Positions 56,108 through 64,000 of a DNA stretch of 64,000 nucleotides are shown piece by piece. The notes under the pieces are model-generated. The model was not told where the DNA came from. It did not search any database and saw only the letters and a list, made by a program, of their open reading frames with translations. A program made the position numbers and the translations under genes. The stretch is taken from contig NZ_JAATJI010000001.1 of NCBI RefSeq assembly GCF_011927825.1, forward strand, positions 2,331,001-2,395,000, in the 5' to 3' direction. Source of the DNA: Polymorphobacter fuscus. Its GTDB lineage: Bacteria > Pseudomonadota > Alphaproteobacteria > Sphingomonadales > Sphingomonadaceae. Every line of letters begins with the position of its first letter. The first letter of the stretch is position 1.

Positions 56108-57886
56108 TTGGTCGATATTGCCGCGGAACCGCGCGATTTGCCGATCATCGACACCCGTCCGCAGTGGTTCGGCCACCCGGCGCAGCTCGCCCGCCTGTTC
56201 ACCACCGAATTGTGGGAACGCTTCGGCTTCTACGGCATGCGGGCGCTGCTGGTCCTGTACCTGACCCAGCACTTCATCTTCAACGACCGCGTCGGCAGCG
56301 GTATGTACGGCGCCTATATGAGCCTCGTCTATCTGACGCCGTTCATCGGCGGCCTGCTGGCCGATCGCTATCTCGGCTCCAAGCGCGCGGTGAAGTTCGG
56401 CGCGCTGGTGATGTCGGCGGGCTATCTGATGCTCTGCTTCGGCGGCGACACCGCACAGCCGTTCGCGACCTTCGACGGCGTTCGCCACCCGGTGACGATC
56501 GCGGCCACCGCCGATGGCAGCGATGGCCAGTTCGTCACCGACGCCGGCCAACGCTTGCAGATCAAGGGGCGCGACGATGGCGCCGTCGATCTTCTCGCCG
56601 CCGACGGGACGCCCGCGCGGACAATTCCCAAGGCGGAGTTCAGCAGCGACGCCGTGCGGTCGCCCTTTTATGTGGCGTTGATGCTGGTGGCGCTGTCGCT
56701 GATCGTCATCGGCAACGGCTTTTTCAAGCCCAATATCTCGACGATGGTCGGATCGCTCTATGCCAAGGGCGATCAACGCCGCGACGCCGGCTTCACCATC
56801 TTCTACATGGGCATCAACCTGGGCTCGCTCGGGTCGCAGATTCTCTGCCCGTTTCTTGCGGTCGCCTTTGGCTGGTGGGCGGGCTTTGGCCTTGCCGCGC
56901 TCGGCATGCTGGTCGCCTGGGCGCTGATTCAGTTCGATGGCGGGCGACTTGCCGGCTATGGCGAAGTGCCGGCCGCTGCCGGCCCGGACCGGTCGCGGCT
57001 CATCTATCTCCTGTCGATCGCGGCGGTGGTGGTGCCGTGGCTGCTGTTTTCCAACACGCTCGATGCGCCGGCGCCGGTCGAAGGCCAGGGCATTGCCGGC
57101 TATCTGCTGGCGCTGCCGGTGCTCGGCAAGGCGCTGTTCCTCACCTTCATCGTCGGCCTGCCGGCGATCCTGGTCTGGTCGTATCGCGCCGGCAGCAAGG
57201 CCGAGTTCCAGATGATGCTGGCAGCGATGGTGCTGATCGTCTTCAACGTCACCTTCTGGACGCTGTTCGAACAGGCGGGATCGTCGCTGACCTTGTTTGC
57301 CGATCGCAATACCAACCTGTCGGTCTTCGGGCTGTTTTCGATCAGCGCCGGGCAGACGCAGTTCTTCAACGCGCTCTTCATCGTGCTGCTGGCGCCGTTG
57401 TTCAGCGCCATGTGGACGCGGCTGGCGGCGCGGGGACTGGAGCCCGGCATTCCGGTCAAGTTCGGGATCGCGCTGATCGGCGTCGGCTTGGGATTTCTGT
57501 TCCTCGTCCTTGGCACGACCTTTGCCGGGCCGGACTACAAGGTCGGGCTGTGGTGGCTCGCCGGCCTCTACCTCATCCACTCGATGGCGGAATTGTGCAT
57601 TTCGCCGGTGGGGCTCAGCATGATCACCAAATTGTCGATCGCGCGGATCGTCGGCATGATGATGGGGGTGTGGTTCCTGTCGATCTCGGTCGCCCAATAT
57701 GTCGGCGGCATCGTTGCCCAGGTGGCGAGCGTCGAAACCGTCGGCGGCGAAGTCACCAACCTGTCGGTCAGTCTTGCCACCTATGCCGGTGTCTTCCAGA
57801 CCATCGGCATCGCCTCGGCGATCATCGGCGGCGTGCTGCTGCTGCTGTCGCCCTTCCTGAAGCGCTGGATGCACGGAGTTCGTTGA
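56108..57886 (+). CDS. proton-dependent oligopeptide transporter (POT/PTR2 family)
   Basis: A 592-residue major facilitator. ELWERFGFYGMRALLVLYL holds the proton-coupling ExxER motif (E34, E37, R38); GAYMSLVYLTPFIGGLLADRYLG and FTIFYMGINLGSLGSQ are PTR2 signatures. A polar insert of about 70 residues (113-186) separates two early helices and is absent from well-studied POTs of about 490-500 residues. TTG 56108 has GGGGAG at a good distance; ATG 56090 and ATG 56024 are alternatives. It overlaps the amidohydrolase gene by 1 nt (TGATG). Confidence 0.88.
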   Translation: MVDIAAEPRDLPIIDTRPQWFGHPAQLARLFTTELWERFGFYGMRALLVLYLTQHFIFNDRVGSGMYGAYMSLVYLTPFIGGLLADRYLGSKRAVKFGALVMSAGYLMLCFGGDTAQPFATFDGVRHPVTIAATADGSDGQFVTDAGQRLQIKGRDDGAVDLLAADGTPARTIPKAEFSSDAVRSPFYVALMLVALSLIVIGNGFFKPNISTMVGSLYAKGDQRRDAGFTIFYMGINLGSLGSQILCPFLAVAFGWWAGFGLAALGMLVAWALIQFDGGRLAGYGEVPAAAGPDRSRLIYLLSIAAVVVPWLLFSNTLDAPAPVEGQGIAGYLLALPVLGKALFLTFIVGLPAILVWSYRAGSKAEFQMMLAAMVLIVFNVTFWTLFEQAGSSLTLFADRNTNLSVFGLFSISAGQTQFFNALFIVLLAPLFSAMWTRLAARGLEPGIPVKFGIALIGVGLGFLFLVLGTTFAGPDYKVGLWWLAGLYLIHSMAELCISPVGLSMITKLSIARIVGMMMGVWFLSISVAQYVGGIVAQVASVETVGGEVTNLSVSLATYAGVFQTIGIASAIIGGVLLLLSPFLKRWMHGVR

Positions 57887-59301
57887 TGCAGTTGATGCGC
57901 CTGGCCTGTCTGTTGCTGGTCGCCGGATGTGCGGCGCAGACGCGGCCGCCGCAATCCGCCGGCGGCAAGCCGGCGGAGGTCGTCACCATTCCAGGGGATC
58001 CCTATCCCTCGACCTACCGCCCCTATCCGGGCGTTGCCACCGTTATCCAGAACGCCATCGTTTACGATGGTACGGGCCGCAAATTCGCGCCGGGCGCAGT
58101 GCGGCTGGAAAACGGGCTGGTGGCGGAAGTGGGTGCCAGCGTCACGGTGCCGGCCGGCGCCACGGTGATCGATGCCCGCGGCAAATATGTGACGCCCGGC
58201 ATCATCGATATCCACAGCCATCTCGGTGACTATCCCAGCCCACAGGTCGAGGCATTGTCGGATGGCAACGAAGCCACCAGCCCGTCGCGCCCGGAAGTCT
58301 GGGCCGAACATTCGGTGTGGCCGCAGGATGCCGGCTTTTCGCGCGCGCTGGCGGGCGGCATTACCGCACTGCACATTCTGCCTGGCTCCGCCAATCTGTT
58401 CGGCGGACGCGGCACGACCTTGAAGCCGGTCTATGGTCGCAGCGTCCAGGACATGAAATTCCCCGGCGCGCCCTACAGCCTGAAGATGGCGTGCGGCGAA
58501 AACCCCAAGCGCGTCTATGGCAGCAAGAACCAGATGCCGCAGACCCGCATGGGCAATATCGCCTATGCCCGGCAGGTCTGGTCGGATGCCAGCAACTATC
58601 GCCGCAAATGGGATGATTACGCCCGTCGCGCCAAGGCTGGTACCGCTAGACCCAGCGACGCGCCGCGGCGGGAACTGGCCAATGACACGCTGATGGGTGT
58701 CCTCAACGGCGATATCCTGGTCCAGAACCACTGTTATCGCGCCGATGAAATGACCAACATGATCGGCATGAGCCGCGAGTTCGGCTACAAGATCACCGCG
58801 TTCCACCACGCCGTCGAAAGCTACAAGGTCGCCGACCTGTTGAAGGCCGAAGGCATCTGCAGCGCGATGTGGGCCGATTGGTACGGCTTCAAGATGGAAA
58901 GCTATGACGGCATTCGCGAGAATATCCCGCTCGTCGATCGCGCCGGTGCCTGCGCCATTGTCCATTCGGACGATGCCAACGGCATCCAGCGGCTGAACCA
59001 GGAAGCTGCCAAGGCAATGGCCGCGGGCAACCGCATGGGGCTCGGCATCACCCCGGAACACGCCTGGACCTGGCTGTCGCGCAACCCGGCGCGCGGGCTT
59101 GCCATCGACAAGCGGACCGGCAGCCTGGAAACCGGCAAGGCCGCCGATGTCGTGCTGTGGAATGCGGAACCCTTTTCGGTCTATGCGCGGCCTGAAAAGG
59201 TCTGGATCGACGGGGCAGTGATGTATGACTGGGCCGACGCGCGGCGACGCCCCACCGCCGATTTCGAACTTGGCCAGCAGGGCGCGGGAGACCCGAAGTG
59301 A
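57886..59301 (+). CDS. exported amidohydrolase lipoprotein
   Basis: A 471-residue amidohydrolase-superfamily protein with a lipobox (LLLVAGC), predicted anchored in the envelope. Metal-site features are intact: TPGIIDIHSHLGDY with the HxH, AFHHAVE, and the late IVHSDDANGIQRLNQEA with the Asp. Imidazolonepropionase-like members act on cyclic amides or dipeptides; the coupled peptide transporter upstream favours a peptide-derived substrate (inference). The second amidohydrolase gene overlaps its stop. Confidence 0.88.
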   Translation: MQLMRLACLLLVAGCAAQTRPPQSAGGKPAEVVTIPGDPYPSTYRPYPGVATVIQNAIVYDGTGRKFAPGAVRLENGLVAEVGASVTVPAGATVIDARGKYVTPGIIDIHSHLGDYPSPQVEALSDGNEATSPSRPEVWAEHSVWPQDAGFSRALAGGITALHILPGSANLFGGRGTTLKPVYGRSVQDMKFPGAPYSLKMACGENPKRVYGSKNQMPQTRMGNIAYARQVWSDASNYRRKWDDYARRAKAGTARPSDAPRRELANDTLMGVLNGDILVQNHCYRADEMTNMIGMSREFGYKITAFHHAVESYKVADLLKAEGICSAMWADWYGFKMESYDGIRENIPLVDRAGACAIVHSDDANGIQRLNQEAAKAMAAGNRMGLGITPEHAWTWLSRNPARGLAIDKRTGSLETGKAADVVLWNAEPFSVYARPEKVWIDGAVMYDWADARRRPTADFELGQQGAGDPK

Positions 59302-60602
59302 AGCGGTTGCTGCTCCTGTCCCTGGCGTTCGGTTCCGCGCTGCACGCCCAGACCATCGCCATCACCGGCGGCACCGTCGCGACGGCAGTGGGTGACCAGG
59401 TCATCGAAAACGGCACGGTCATCGTCCGCGACGGCCGCATCGCCGCGGTCGGCGCCGGATTGCCGGTGCCGGCGGGCGCCACGGTCATCGATGCGCGCGG
59501 CAAGACCGTGACGCCCGGGCTGATCGCGGGCATGTCGACGCTGGGCATCGTCGAGGTCGAAGGCGTCCGCCAGACCGACGACGCCGGGGCGCGCGGCTCG
59601 CCTTATTCTGCCGCGATCGATGTGACGCCGGCGATCAATCCGGTGTCGCCGCCGCTTGCCATCGACCGGCTGGGCGGTGTTACCCGCGCGGTCATCGGCC
59701 CGTCGCTGGCCGGGAATGTCTTTGCCGGGCAGGGGGCGACGATCAGCCTTGCCGATGTCGGTCCCGGCGGCAACATCCTGATGCGCGGCCGGGTCTTCCA
59801 GTTCGCCGATCTCGCCGAGGATGGCGCCCGCGCCGCCGGGGGCTCGCGTCCGGCCGCCTGGCTCGACCTGCGCAACGGCCTTGCCGAAGCGCAGCGCTTT
59901 GCCCGCAATCCGGCGGCGTTCGATTCGGGGCGCGACAGGGGTTCGCTGGTCAAACGCCTCGACGCCGAAGCGCTGGTGCCGGTGGTGGACGGGCGCATGC
60001 CGCTGGTGGTGCACGCCGAGCGCGCCAGCGATATCGTTGCGGTGCTCGGCTTGCGCCGGGAATTTCCCCGGCTTCGTCTCATCCTGATCGGCGCACGCGA
60101 AGGGTGGCAGGTCGCCAGCCAGATCGCCGCCGCCGATGTGCCGGTCATCACCCTGTCGCTGTTCAACCTGCCTGACAGTTTCGAAACCATCGCTTCGACG
60201 CGCTCCAATGTCGGCCGGCTCACGGCGGCGGGTGTCACGGTCGGTTTCGGGCTTTTCGGGGGCGATTCGGGCACCCAGGGGCGCAACCTGCCCTATTTCG
60301 CGGGCAACGCCGTGGCACAAGCTGCGGTCCCGGGCGGTGTCGGGCTGACCCGCGCCCAGGCGCTCGCCACCATCACCCGCAACCCGGCGAAGATCTTCGG
60401 CATGACCGATCTCGGCACGCTGGAAGTTGGCAAGCGTGGTGACGTCGTCGTGTGGGATGGTGACCCGCTGGAACTCAGCTCGGCGCCGACCGCGGTGCTC
60501 ATTGATGGTGTGGTCCAGCCGACGACGTCGCGCCAGACCCAGCTGCGTGACCGCTATCGTGACCTGACGCGGCGTGATCTGCCGCTGCAATATCCGCATT
60601 AG
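59298..60602 (+). CDS. exported amidohydrolase-like protein lacking the HxH metal motif
   Basis: A 434-residue protein with a signal peptide (KRLLLLSLAFGSALHAQ). The overall amidohydrolase pattern is present: VIENGTVIVRDGRIAAVGAGLPVPAGATVIDARGKTVTPG at the start and TRNPAKIFGMTDLGTLEVGKRGDVVVWDGDP at the end. However, the strand after TPGLI reads AGMSTLGIVEVEG, without the HxH that binds metal. GTG 59298 overlaps the upstream stop. It may be a non-catalytic partner of the first amidohydrolase. Confidence 0.85.
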   Translation: MKRLLLLSLAFGSALHAQTIAITGGTVATAVGDQVIENGTVIVRDGRIAAVGAGLPVPAGATVIDARGKTVTPGLIAGMSTLGIVEVEGVRQTDDAGARGSPYSAAIDVTPAINPVSPPLAIDRLGGVTRAVIGPSLAGNVFAGQGATISLADVGPGGNILMRGRVFQFADLAEDGARAAGGSRPAAWLDLRNGLAEAQRFARNPAAFDSGRDRGSLVKRLDAEALVPVVDGRMPLVVHAERASDIVAVLGLRREFPRLRLILIGAREGWQVASQIAAADVPVITLSLFNLPDSFETIASTRSNVGRLTAAGVTVGFGLFGGDSGTQGRNLPYFAGNAVAQAAVPGGVGLTRAQALATITRNPAKIFGMTDLGTLEVGKRGDVVVWDGDPLELSSAPTAVLIDGVVQPTTSRQTQLRDRYRDLTRRDLPLQYPH

Positions 60603-60617
60603 AAAGGGGCAAGGGGC

Positions 60618-61298
60618 ATGTCCGATCTCGGCTGGCTGATCGTCGCGATCTCGGCCTTTGTTGCCGGACATGAACTCCTGTCCCACCCGCTGCGGGCGCC
60701 GCTTGTGGCACGGCTCGGCGAGCGTGGCTTCCTCATCGTCTATACGCTGGTCGCCTTTGCCACGCTCGGGATCGCCGGGCAGTTGTGGAAGGCCATTCCG
60801 CCCGACCGGCTGTGGCAGGCGCCGACCTGGGTGCATGGTATCGCGGTTGTCGCGATGGCCTTTGCCGCGATCCTGTTCGTGGGCTCGGTCACGGCGCCCA
60901 ATCCGGCGTTGATGGGCATGCCCGCCGGTGGCCGCCCGCGCGGCGTGCAACGCATCACCCGCCACCCGATGATGTGGAGCTTTGCCATCTGGGGCGTGGT
61001 CCATATCATTTTGAGCGCCGACAGCCGCACGATCGTCCTGGCATCGGGAATCGTTACCTTGGCCCTGTTCGGGGCAGCCATGCAGGACGGCAAGAAAAAG
61101 GCGCAGAACCCGGCCTATGGCGAGCATATGGCGGCCACCGGTTTCATCCCGTTCGGAGCCCAGTTCCGGGGCCGGGCGAAATGGGCGGATGGCGTGCCCG
61201 GGCTGGTTGCAACGCTGGGCGGGCTGGCGCTGTGGGGCGTGATGATCTGGGCGCACCCGCTGGTCGTCGGCGTGCCGGCGCTGCCGGTGTTGGGTTAG
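60618..61298 (+). CDS. NnrU-family membrane protein
   Basis: A 226-residue, roughly six-helix membrane protein. GHELLSHPLRAPLVARLGERGFLIVYTLVAFATLG and the RITRHPMMWSFAIWGVVHI block, with its conserved HP, are NnrU hallmarks, as is YGEHMAATGFIPF. NnrU was named in denitrification and is related to the plant haem enzyme Z-ISO. No nitrogen-oxide genes are nearby, so the family role here is open. Follows the amidohydrolase pair by 15 nt. Confidence 0.88.
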   Translation: MSDLGWLIVAISAFVAGHELLSHPLRAPLVARLGERGFLIVYTLVAFATLGIAGQLWKAIPPDRLWQAPTWVHGIAVVAMAFAAILFVGSVTAPNPALMGMPAGGRPRGVQRITRHPMMWSFAIWGVVHIILSADSRTIVLASGIVTLALFGAAMQDGKKKAQNPAYGEHMAATGFIPFGAQFRGRAKWADGVPGLVATLGGLALWGVMIWAHPLVVGVPALPVLG

Positions 61299-61310
61299 GG
61301 GAGACGGACG

Positions 61311-62120
61311 ATGGACCTGGGCGGCAAGACGATCTGGATCACCGGCGCGTCGTCCGGCATCGGCGCCGGCCTCGCCACCGGCTTCGCCCGCGCCGGCGCG
61401 CGGCTGGTGTTGTCGGGCCGGCGTGAAGCTGCGCTGGCGGAAGTCGCCGGCCGCTGCCAGGGCGACAGCATCCTGTTGCCGTTCGAAGCGACCGATCTCG
61501 ACGCGCTGCCGAGCATCGTCGATCGCGCCCAGGCGATGACCGGGGGGATCGACATTCTCGTCAACAACGCCGGCATCTCGCAGCGCAGCCTGGCGCTCGA
61601 CACCGACTTCGACGTGTACCGGCGAGTCATGGAGGTGGATTTCTTCGCGCCGTTGCGCCTGACCCAGCTGGTGCTGCCGGCGATGGTGAAGCGGCGGTCG
61701 GGCGCCCTGGTCAACATTGCTTCGGTTGCCGGCAAGGTCGGCTCGCCATTGCGGACGGGCTATTGCGCCGCCAAGCACGCGCTGGTCGGCTGGTCCGACG
61801 CGTTGCGTGCCGAAATCGATCAATATAGTGTTTCGGTCTTCGTCGTCACGCCGGGTTTCGTGGCCACCGGCATCGCCGACAATGCGTTGACGGGTGACGG
61901 GTCGGTGAAGGGTCATGATGCTAGCGACCCGGTCAACGAGGGGATCAGTGCGGATGACGCCGCGACCATCATCATCGATGCAATGATCGCCGACCGGCCG
62001 GAGATTCCGGTCGGGCGCGACGGGGCGCCCGAAATGCAGTTGCTCGACTTCAAGCGGCAGAATCCGGAGCAGCTGTTCGCGATGATGGCGGGCATGGCGC
62101 CCAAGGTGCCGCGCGCCTGA
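61311..62120 (+). CDS. SDR-family NAD(P)-dependent oxidoreductase
   Basis: A 269-residue short-chain dehydrogenase of the DHRS7-like type. Cofactor motif TGASSGIGAG, VNNAGISQR, the active-site Ser in NIASVAGK, and YCAAKHAL with catalytic Tyr and Lys are all present; a longer C-terminal part carries PGFVATGIAD. Substrate unknown. The last gene in the run that begins at the peptide transporter; 12 nt after NnrU. Confidence 0.9.
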   Translation: MDLGGKTIWITGASSGIGAGLATGFARAGARLVLSGRREAALAEVAGRCQGDSILLPFEATDLDALPSIVDRAQAMTGGIDILVNNAGISQRSLALDTDFDVYRRVMEVDFFAPLRLTQLVLPAMVKRRSGALVNIASVAGKVGSPLRTGYCAAKHALVGWSDALRAEIDQYSVSVFVVTPGFVATGIADNALTGDGSVKGHDASDPVNEGISADDAATIIIDAMIADRPEIPVGRDGAPEMQLLDFKRQNPEQLFAMMAGMAPKVPRA

Positions 62121-62147
62121 CGCGGCGTCGCCGGAACCGTTTTTCGC

Positions 62148-62176
62148 TTGGACGCTGCCACAAACACCGCTAGAGC
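62148..62176 (+). promoter_or_regulatory. candidate promoter of the DUF4167 gene
   Basis: TTGGAC (62148-62153) and TAGAGC (62171-62176) are 17 nt apart, in the 225-nt gap after the SDR gene. The TAGAG-type -10 resembles that proposed at 13586. Transcription from here would give a leader of about 165 nt. Confidence 0.35.
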
Positions 62177-62210
62177 AATATTCAGGTGAGGTGGATCAGG
62201 TCCCTTACCC

Positions 62211-62296
62211 TTCGACAGTGCAGATCCCGCAGAGATTGTCCCGCTTCTGGCCATGCTGGCCTTGCAACCGGAGAAGCTTCGGGACTGAGGGTCGAA
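62211..62296 (+). ncRNA. candidate structured 5' leader of DUF4167
   Basis: Nested complementary segments suggest an RNA fold: TTCGAC (62211-62216) with GTCGAA (62291-62296) as an outer stem, and GTCCCGCTTCT (62238-62248) with AGAAG then CGGGAC (62272-62285, 3-nt bulge) as an inner 11-bp stem. Not a family I recognise, and no tRNA-like or rho-independent features are present. Could be a cis-regulatory leader or a processed small RNA. Confidence 0.45.
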
Positions 62297-62345
62297 CCTT
62301 GCCAGCATCACGGCTAACGCCGTCCGTTCATACGGGGACGCGAAG

Positions 62346-63437
62346 TTGATCAGAAACAACCAGAATCGGCGTCGCCGCGGCGGCAACAACAATAACGGCC
62401 CGCGTCCGCAGCAGATGAATGGCGGTAACAATTACGGCAACCGTCTGGACAATCGTCAGCGCGGCAATGCCAGCCAGCTGCTGGAAAAATATCGGGCGCT
62501 GGCGCGCGATGCACAACAGGCCGGTGACCGGGTCACTGCCGAATATTATCTGCAATATGCCGATCACTATTACCGTGTCCTCGGCGATTATCGTGACAAG
62601 ACGCCGAATGATGGTCGGCAACGCGGCCGCGAATTCTATGAGGACGATGCAACTGGTTTTGCCGGTGGCGACGACTCGGATGGCGGCGACGACGAGGACC
62701 AGGACGGCGACCGCAACGATGCGCGCGGCCAGGACCGAAGCGACACGCGCGGTGACGAAGGCCGAAGCCAGTGGCGCGATGATCGCGGCGGACAGAATGC
62801 ACCGCGGGCGCGAGAGAGCAATCGTGACGGCAATCGTGACGGCAACCGGGACGCGCCGCGGGAGCCTCGCAATGATCCAAATCGCACCGAGAGCCGCGAT
62901 CGCCAATCATGGGCCGGGAGCAATCCGTCGCGCACGCGCGACGAGAACCGTCCCGAGCGTACGCGCGATGAAAACCGTTCCGAGCGCACGCGCGACGAAA
63001 ACCGTCCCGAGCGCACGCGCGATAACGATCATTCCGAACGCAGCCGCGATGAATCGCGGAGCGAGCGCAACGCCAATCGCGAGCGGCGTCCCGAATCGCG
63101 GCCGGCACCCACTGATATGGCCATAAGCGACGAAGGACCGATTCCGGGCTTGCCTGGCCCGGCCACCTTGCGGGCCCGGCGCCCGGCGGCGGAGACGGAT
63201 TCGCCACGTGCGGAGCGTGCACCGCGTGGAACGCGGCGCCAGTCCCCGGCCGAAGCGGAAACGTTCGAAGCACCGATTATCGAGTCTGCGGTGGTCGAGG
63301 CCACGGCGATCGAGCCAACCCCGACTGCGATTCCGCAGACGGTGTCCGGTGACGCGGCTGCATCGGATACGCCAGTGGCACCGCGCCGCCGCGGCCGGCC
63401 GCGCAAGATCGTCGAATCGGAACCTGTCGAAGGCTGA
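62346..63437 (+). CDS. DUF4167 protein with Arg/Asp/Glu-rich repeats
   Basis: A 363-residue protein. The N terminus (IRNNQNRRRRGGNNNN, then QRGNASQLLEKYRALARDAQQAGDRVTAEYYLQYADHYYRVLGD) is the conserved DUF4167 domain of alphaproteobacteria. A highly charged, probably disordered middle carries nine-residue repeats (RTRDENRPE), and the C terminus has the AT-hook-like RRRGRPRK. RNA or DNA binding is likely but unproven. It starts at TTG 62346 after GGGGACGCGAAG and ends before a strong terminator. Confidence 0.85.
   Translation: MIRNNQNRRRRGGNNNNGPRPQQMNGGNNYGNRLDNRQRGNASQLLEKYRALARDAQQAGDRVTAEYYLQYADHYYRVLGDYRDKTPNDGRQRGREFYEDDATGFAGGDDSDGGDDEDQDGDRNDARGQDRSDTRGDEGRSQWRDDRGGQNAPRARESNRDGNRDGNRDAPREPRNDPNRTESRDRQSWAGSNPSRTRDENRPERTRDENRSERTRDENRPERTRDNDHSERSRDESRSERNANRERRPESRPAPTDMAISDEGPIPGLPGPATLRARRPAAETDSPRAERAPRGTRRQSPAEAETFEAPIIESAVVEATAIEPTPTAIPQTVSGDAAASDTPVAPRRRGRPRKIVESEPVEG
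62931..63065 (+). repeat. five tandem 27-nt repeats inside DUF4167
   Basis: Units of 27 nt begin at 62931, 62958, 62985, 63012 and 63039, each encoding nine residues on the pattern RTRDENRPE. The first three are nearly identical; units four and five have diverged and a sixth is barely recognisable. All substitutions keep the reading frame. Confidence 0.85.
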
Positions 63438-63457
63438 TCGGCGTCAGCACACAAAAA

Positions 63458-63490
63458 GGGGCGGGATCACCGGATCCCGCCCCTTTTTTT
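63458..63490. terminator. rho-independent terminator, probably bidirectional
   Basis: GGGGCGGGATC (63458-63468) pairs perfectly with GATCCCGCCCC (63473-63483) around ACCG and is followed by seven Ts. An A-run precedes the stem, so it can also stop the minus-strand gene at 63505. Strongest terminator in the window. Confidence 0.92.
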
Positions 63491-63504
63491 GCGCCTTCGG
63501 CCGA

Positions 63505-63807
63505 TCAATCGTCGGAAATGCTGACCTGCTCATCGTGTCCCGAGCGATTCGAGACAAAGGCCAGCCCCATCAACACGCCGGCGAGAAGCAGGGTGATGAC
63601 GATCCCGCCGCCCATCGCGATGACGAAATGCAGATGAAACGGCACGCCGGCGATTCGCATTTGCCAGATGGCAAACCCCGCAGTGCCGATGGCAACGATC
63701 GTCATCAACAGCATCAGCCGGCGAAAACGTCGCCAATGGTCCGCAGGTGCGCGCCCGACGGAGGGGACTGGCGTGCGAACGGGCTCGGGAATCGGCGCCG
63801 GGTTCAT
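63505..63807 (-). CDS. small two-helix membrane protein
   Basis: A 100-residue protein: proline-rich N terminus (MNPAPIPEPVRTPVP), a basic stretch (WRRFRRL), two transmembrane helices (about 33-52 and 61-84, FVIAMGGGIVITLLLAGVLMGLAFV) and an acidic tail (DEQVSISDD). Family not recognised. ATG 63807 follows AAGGAAGGCAAAGC, a good ribosome binding site, so longer frames are rejected. Confidence 0.7.
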   Translation of the reverse strand: MNPAPIPEPVRTPVPSVGRAPADHWRRFRRLMLLMTIVAIGTAGFAIWQMRIAGVPFHLHFVIAMGGGIVITLLLAGVLMGLAFVSNRSGHDEQVSISDD

Positions 63808-63883
63808 GCTTTGCCTTCCTTGGCGAATCGCGCAACACTCACGTCCCTGAGCGACAAATGCCGCCTGCCCGGGGAGACTCATC

Positions 63884-64000
63884 ATGATCGGTACGATCCT
63901 GAACGGCAAAAAGCCATTGGTGTCGGTAACGCGCGACACTGTGATCGGCGCCATCGCGGCGCTGTTGTATCAACACCGAATCGGCGCTGTCCTTGTTGTC
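63884..64000 (+). CDS. CBS-domain protein, N-terminal fragment (runs off the window)
   Basis: Only 39 residues are in the window: MIGTILNGKKPLVSVTRDTV followed by IGAIAALLYQHRIGAVLVV, the beta-strand and helix of a first CBS domain as in small two-CBS proteins that sense adenine nucleotides. ATG 63884 follows GGGGAGACTCATC. The frame remains open at the edge. Confidence 0.75.
   Translation, partial: MIGTILNGKKPLVSVTRDTVIGAIAALLYQHRIGAVLVV

Noticed and set aside
56062..59301. Possible fusion of a long frame with the lipoprotein amidohydrolase
   Set aside because: The upstream half is an out-of-frame shadow of the peptide transporter; a lipobox start at 57886 explains the amidohydrolase.
59181..61916. 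Open frame of 911 codons antisense to amidohydrolase, NnrU and SDR genes
   Set aside because: Shadow of third-position GC bias in three convincingly real genes.
62286..62300. GGTTCGACCC on the minus strand, like a tRNA T-loop
   Set aside because: Flanks do not pair as a T-stem and no acceptor or anticodon arms can be formed.

Overview
The window reads as chromosomal DNA of a GC-rich alphaproteobacterium, most likely a sphingomonad (order Sphingomonadales). This is an inference from gene content: a TorF-type porin, DUF4167, a Suv3-like helicase followed by an S4 protein, FdxA and CarD, and an aa3 oxidase cluster running coxB-ctaD-ctaB-small TM protein-ctaG-ctaE-DUF983-surf1-thrC-M16 peptidase. 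Nearly all sequence is coding. Genes sit in tight runs whose start and stop codons overlap (ATGA, GTGA, TTGA). I saw no rRNA, tRNA, CRISPR array, prophage or intact insertion sequence.

Layout. 0-8 kb: FAD oxidoreductase and Bor-like lipoprotein (minus strand), HIT protein, a siroheme-synthase core with a degenerate tail, HNH nuclease, gluQ, a HIG1-type membrane protein, cobalamin adenosyltransferase, egtB-egtD for ergothioneine, and a TorF porin. 8-13.5 kb: etfBA facing an operon of adenosine kinase, HAD phosphatase, dapD and HMG-CoA lyase. 13.6-21.7 kb: two chains of overlapping genes (lipoprotein, ABA4-like, DUF1289, luciferase-like; then Alg14-like and Alg13-like glycosyltransferase halves, thioesterase, cation antiporter), next to Wzi and a GDP-mannose pyrophosphorylase/isomerase, which suggests a surface polysaccharide function. 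21.7-30 kb: LplT-like transporter, DUF937, a J-domain protein, and a complete type I secretion operon (TolC, ABC, HlyD) with no substrate gene beside it. 28.7-36.6 kb: two exported M20 amidohydrolases flank an aldehyde dehydrogenase, a decayed DUF559-type gene bracketed by inverted repeats, a nitronate monooxygenase and an exported DsrE protein.

36.6-48 kb: dienoyl-CoA-isomerase-like crotonase, the cytochrome oxidase structural and assembly genes, threonine synthase, M16 peptidase and two methyltransferases. 48-56 kb: M23 peptidase, Suv3 helicase, S4 protein, ferredoxin, CarD, a DUF2807 protein behind a promoter overlapped by a perfect inverted repeat, and a nitroreductase. 56-64 kb: a proton-coupled oligopeptide transporter translationally coupled to two exported amidohydrolases, NnrU, an SDR, DUF4167 with a structured leader and strong terminator, and the start of a CBS-domain protein.

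The observations most worth following are: the siroheme synthase carrying a vestige of its lost methyltransferase domain; the repeat-bracketed DUF559 remnant; the palindrome holding the ctaB ribosome binding site; the operator-like repeat on the DUF2807 promoter; and the structured leader of DUF4167. I did not find a clearly new multi-gene defence or mobile system.
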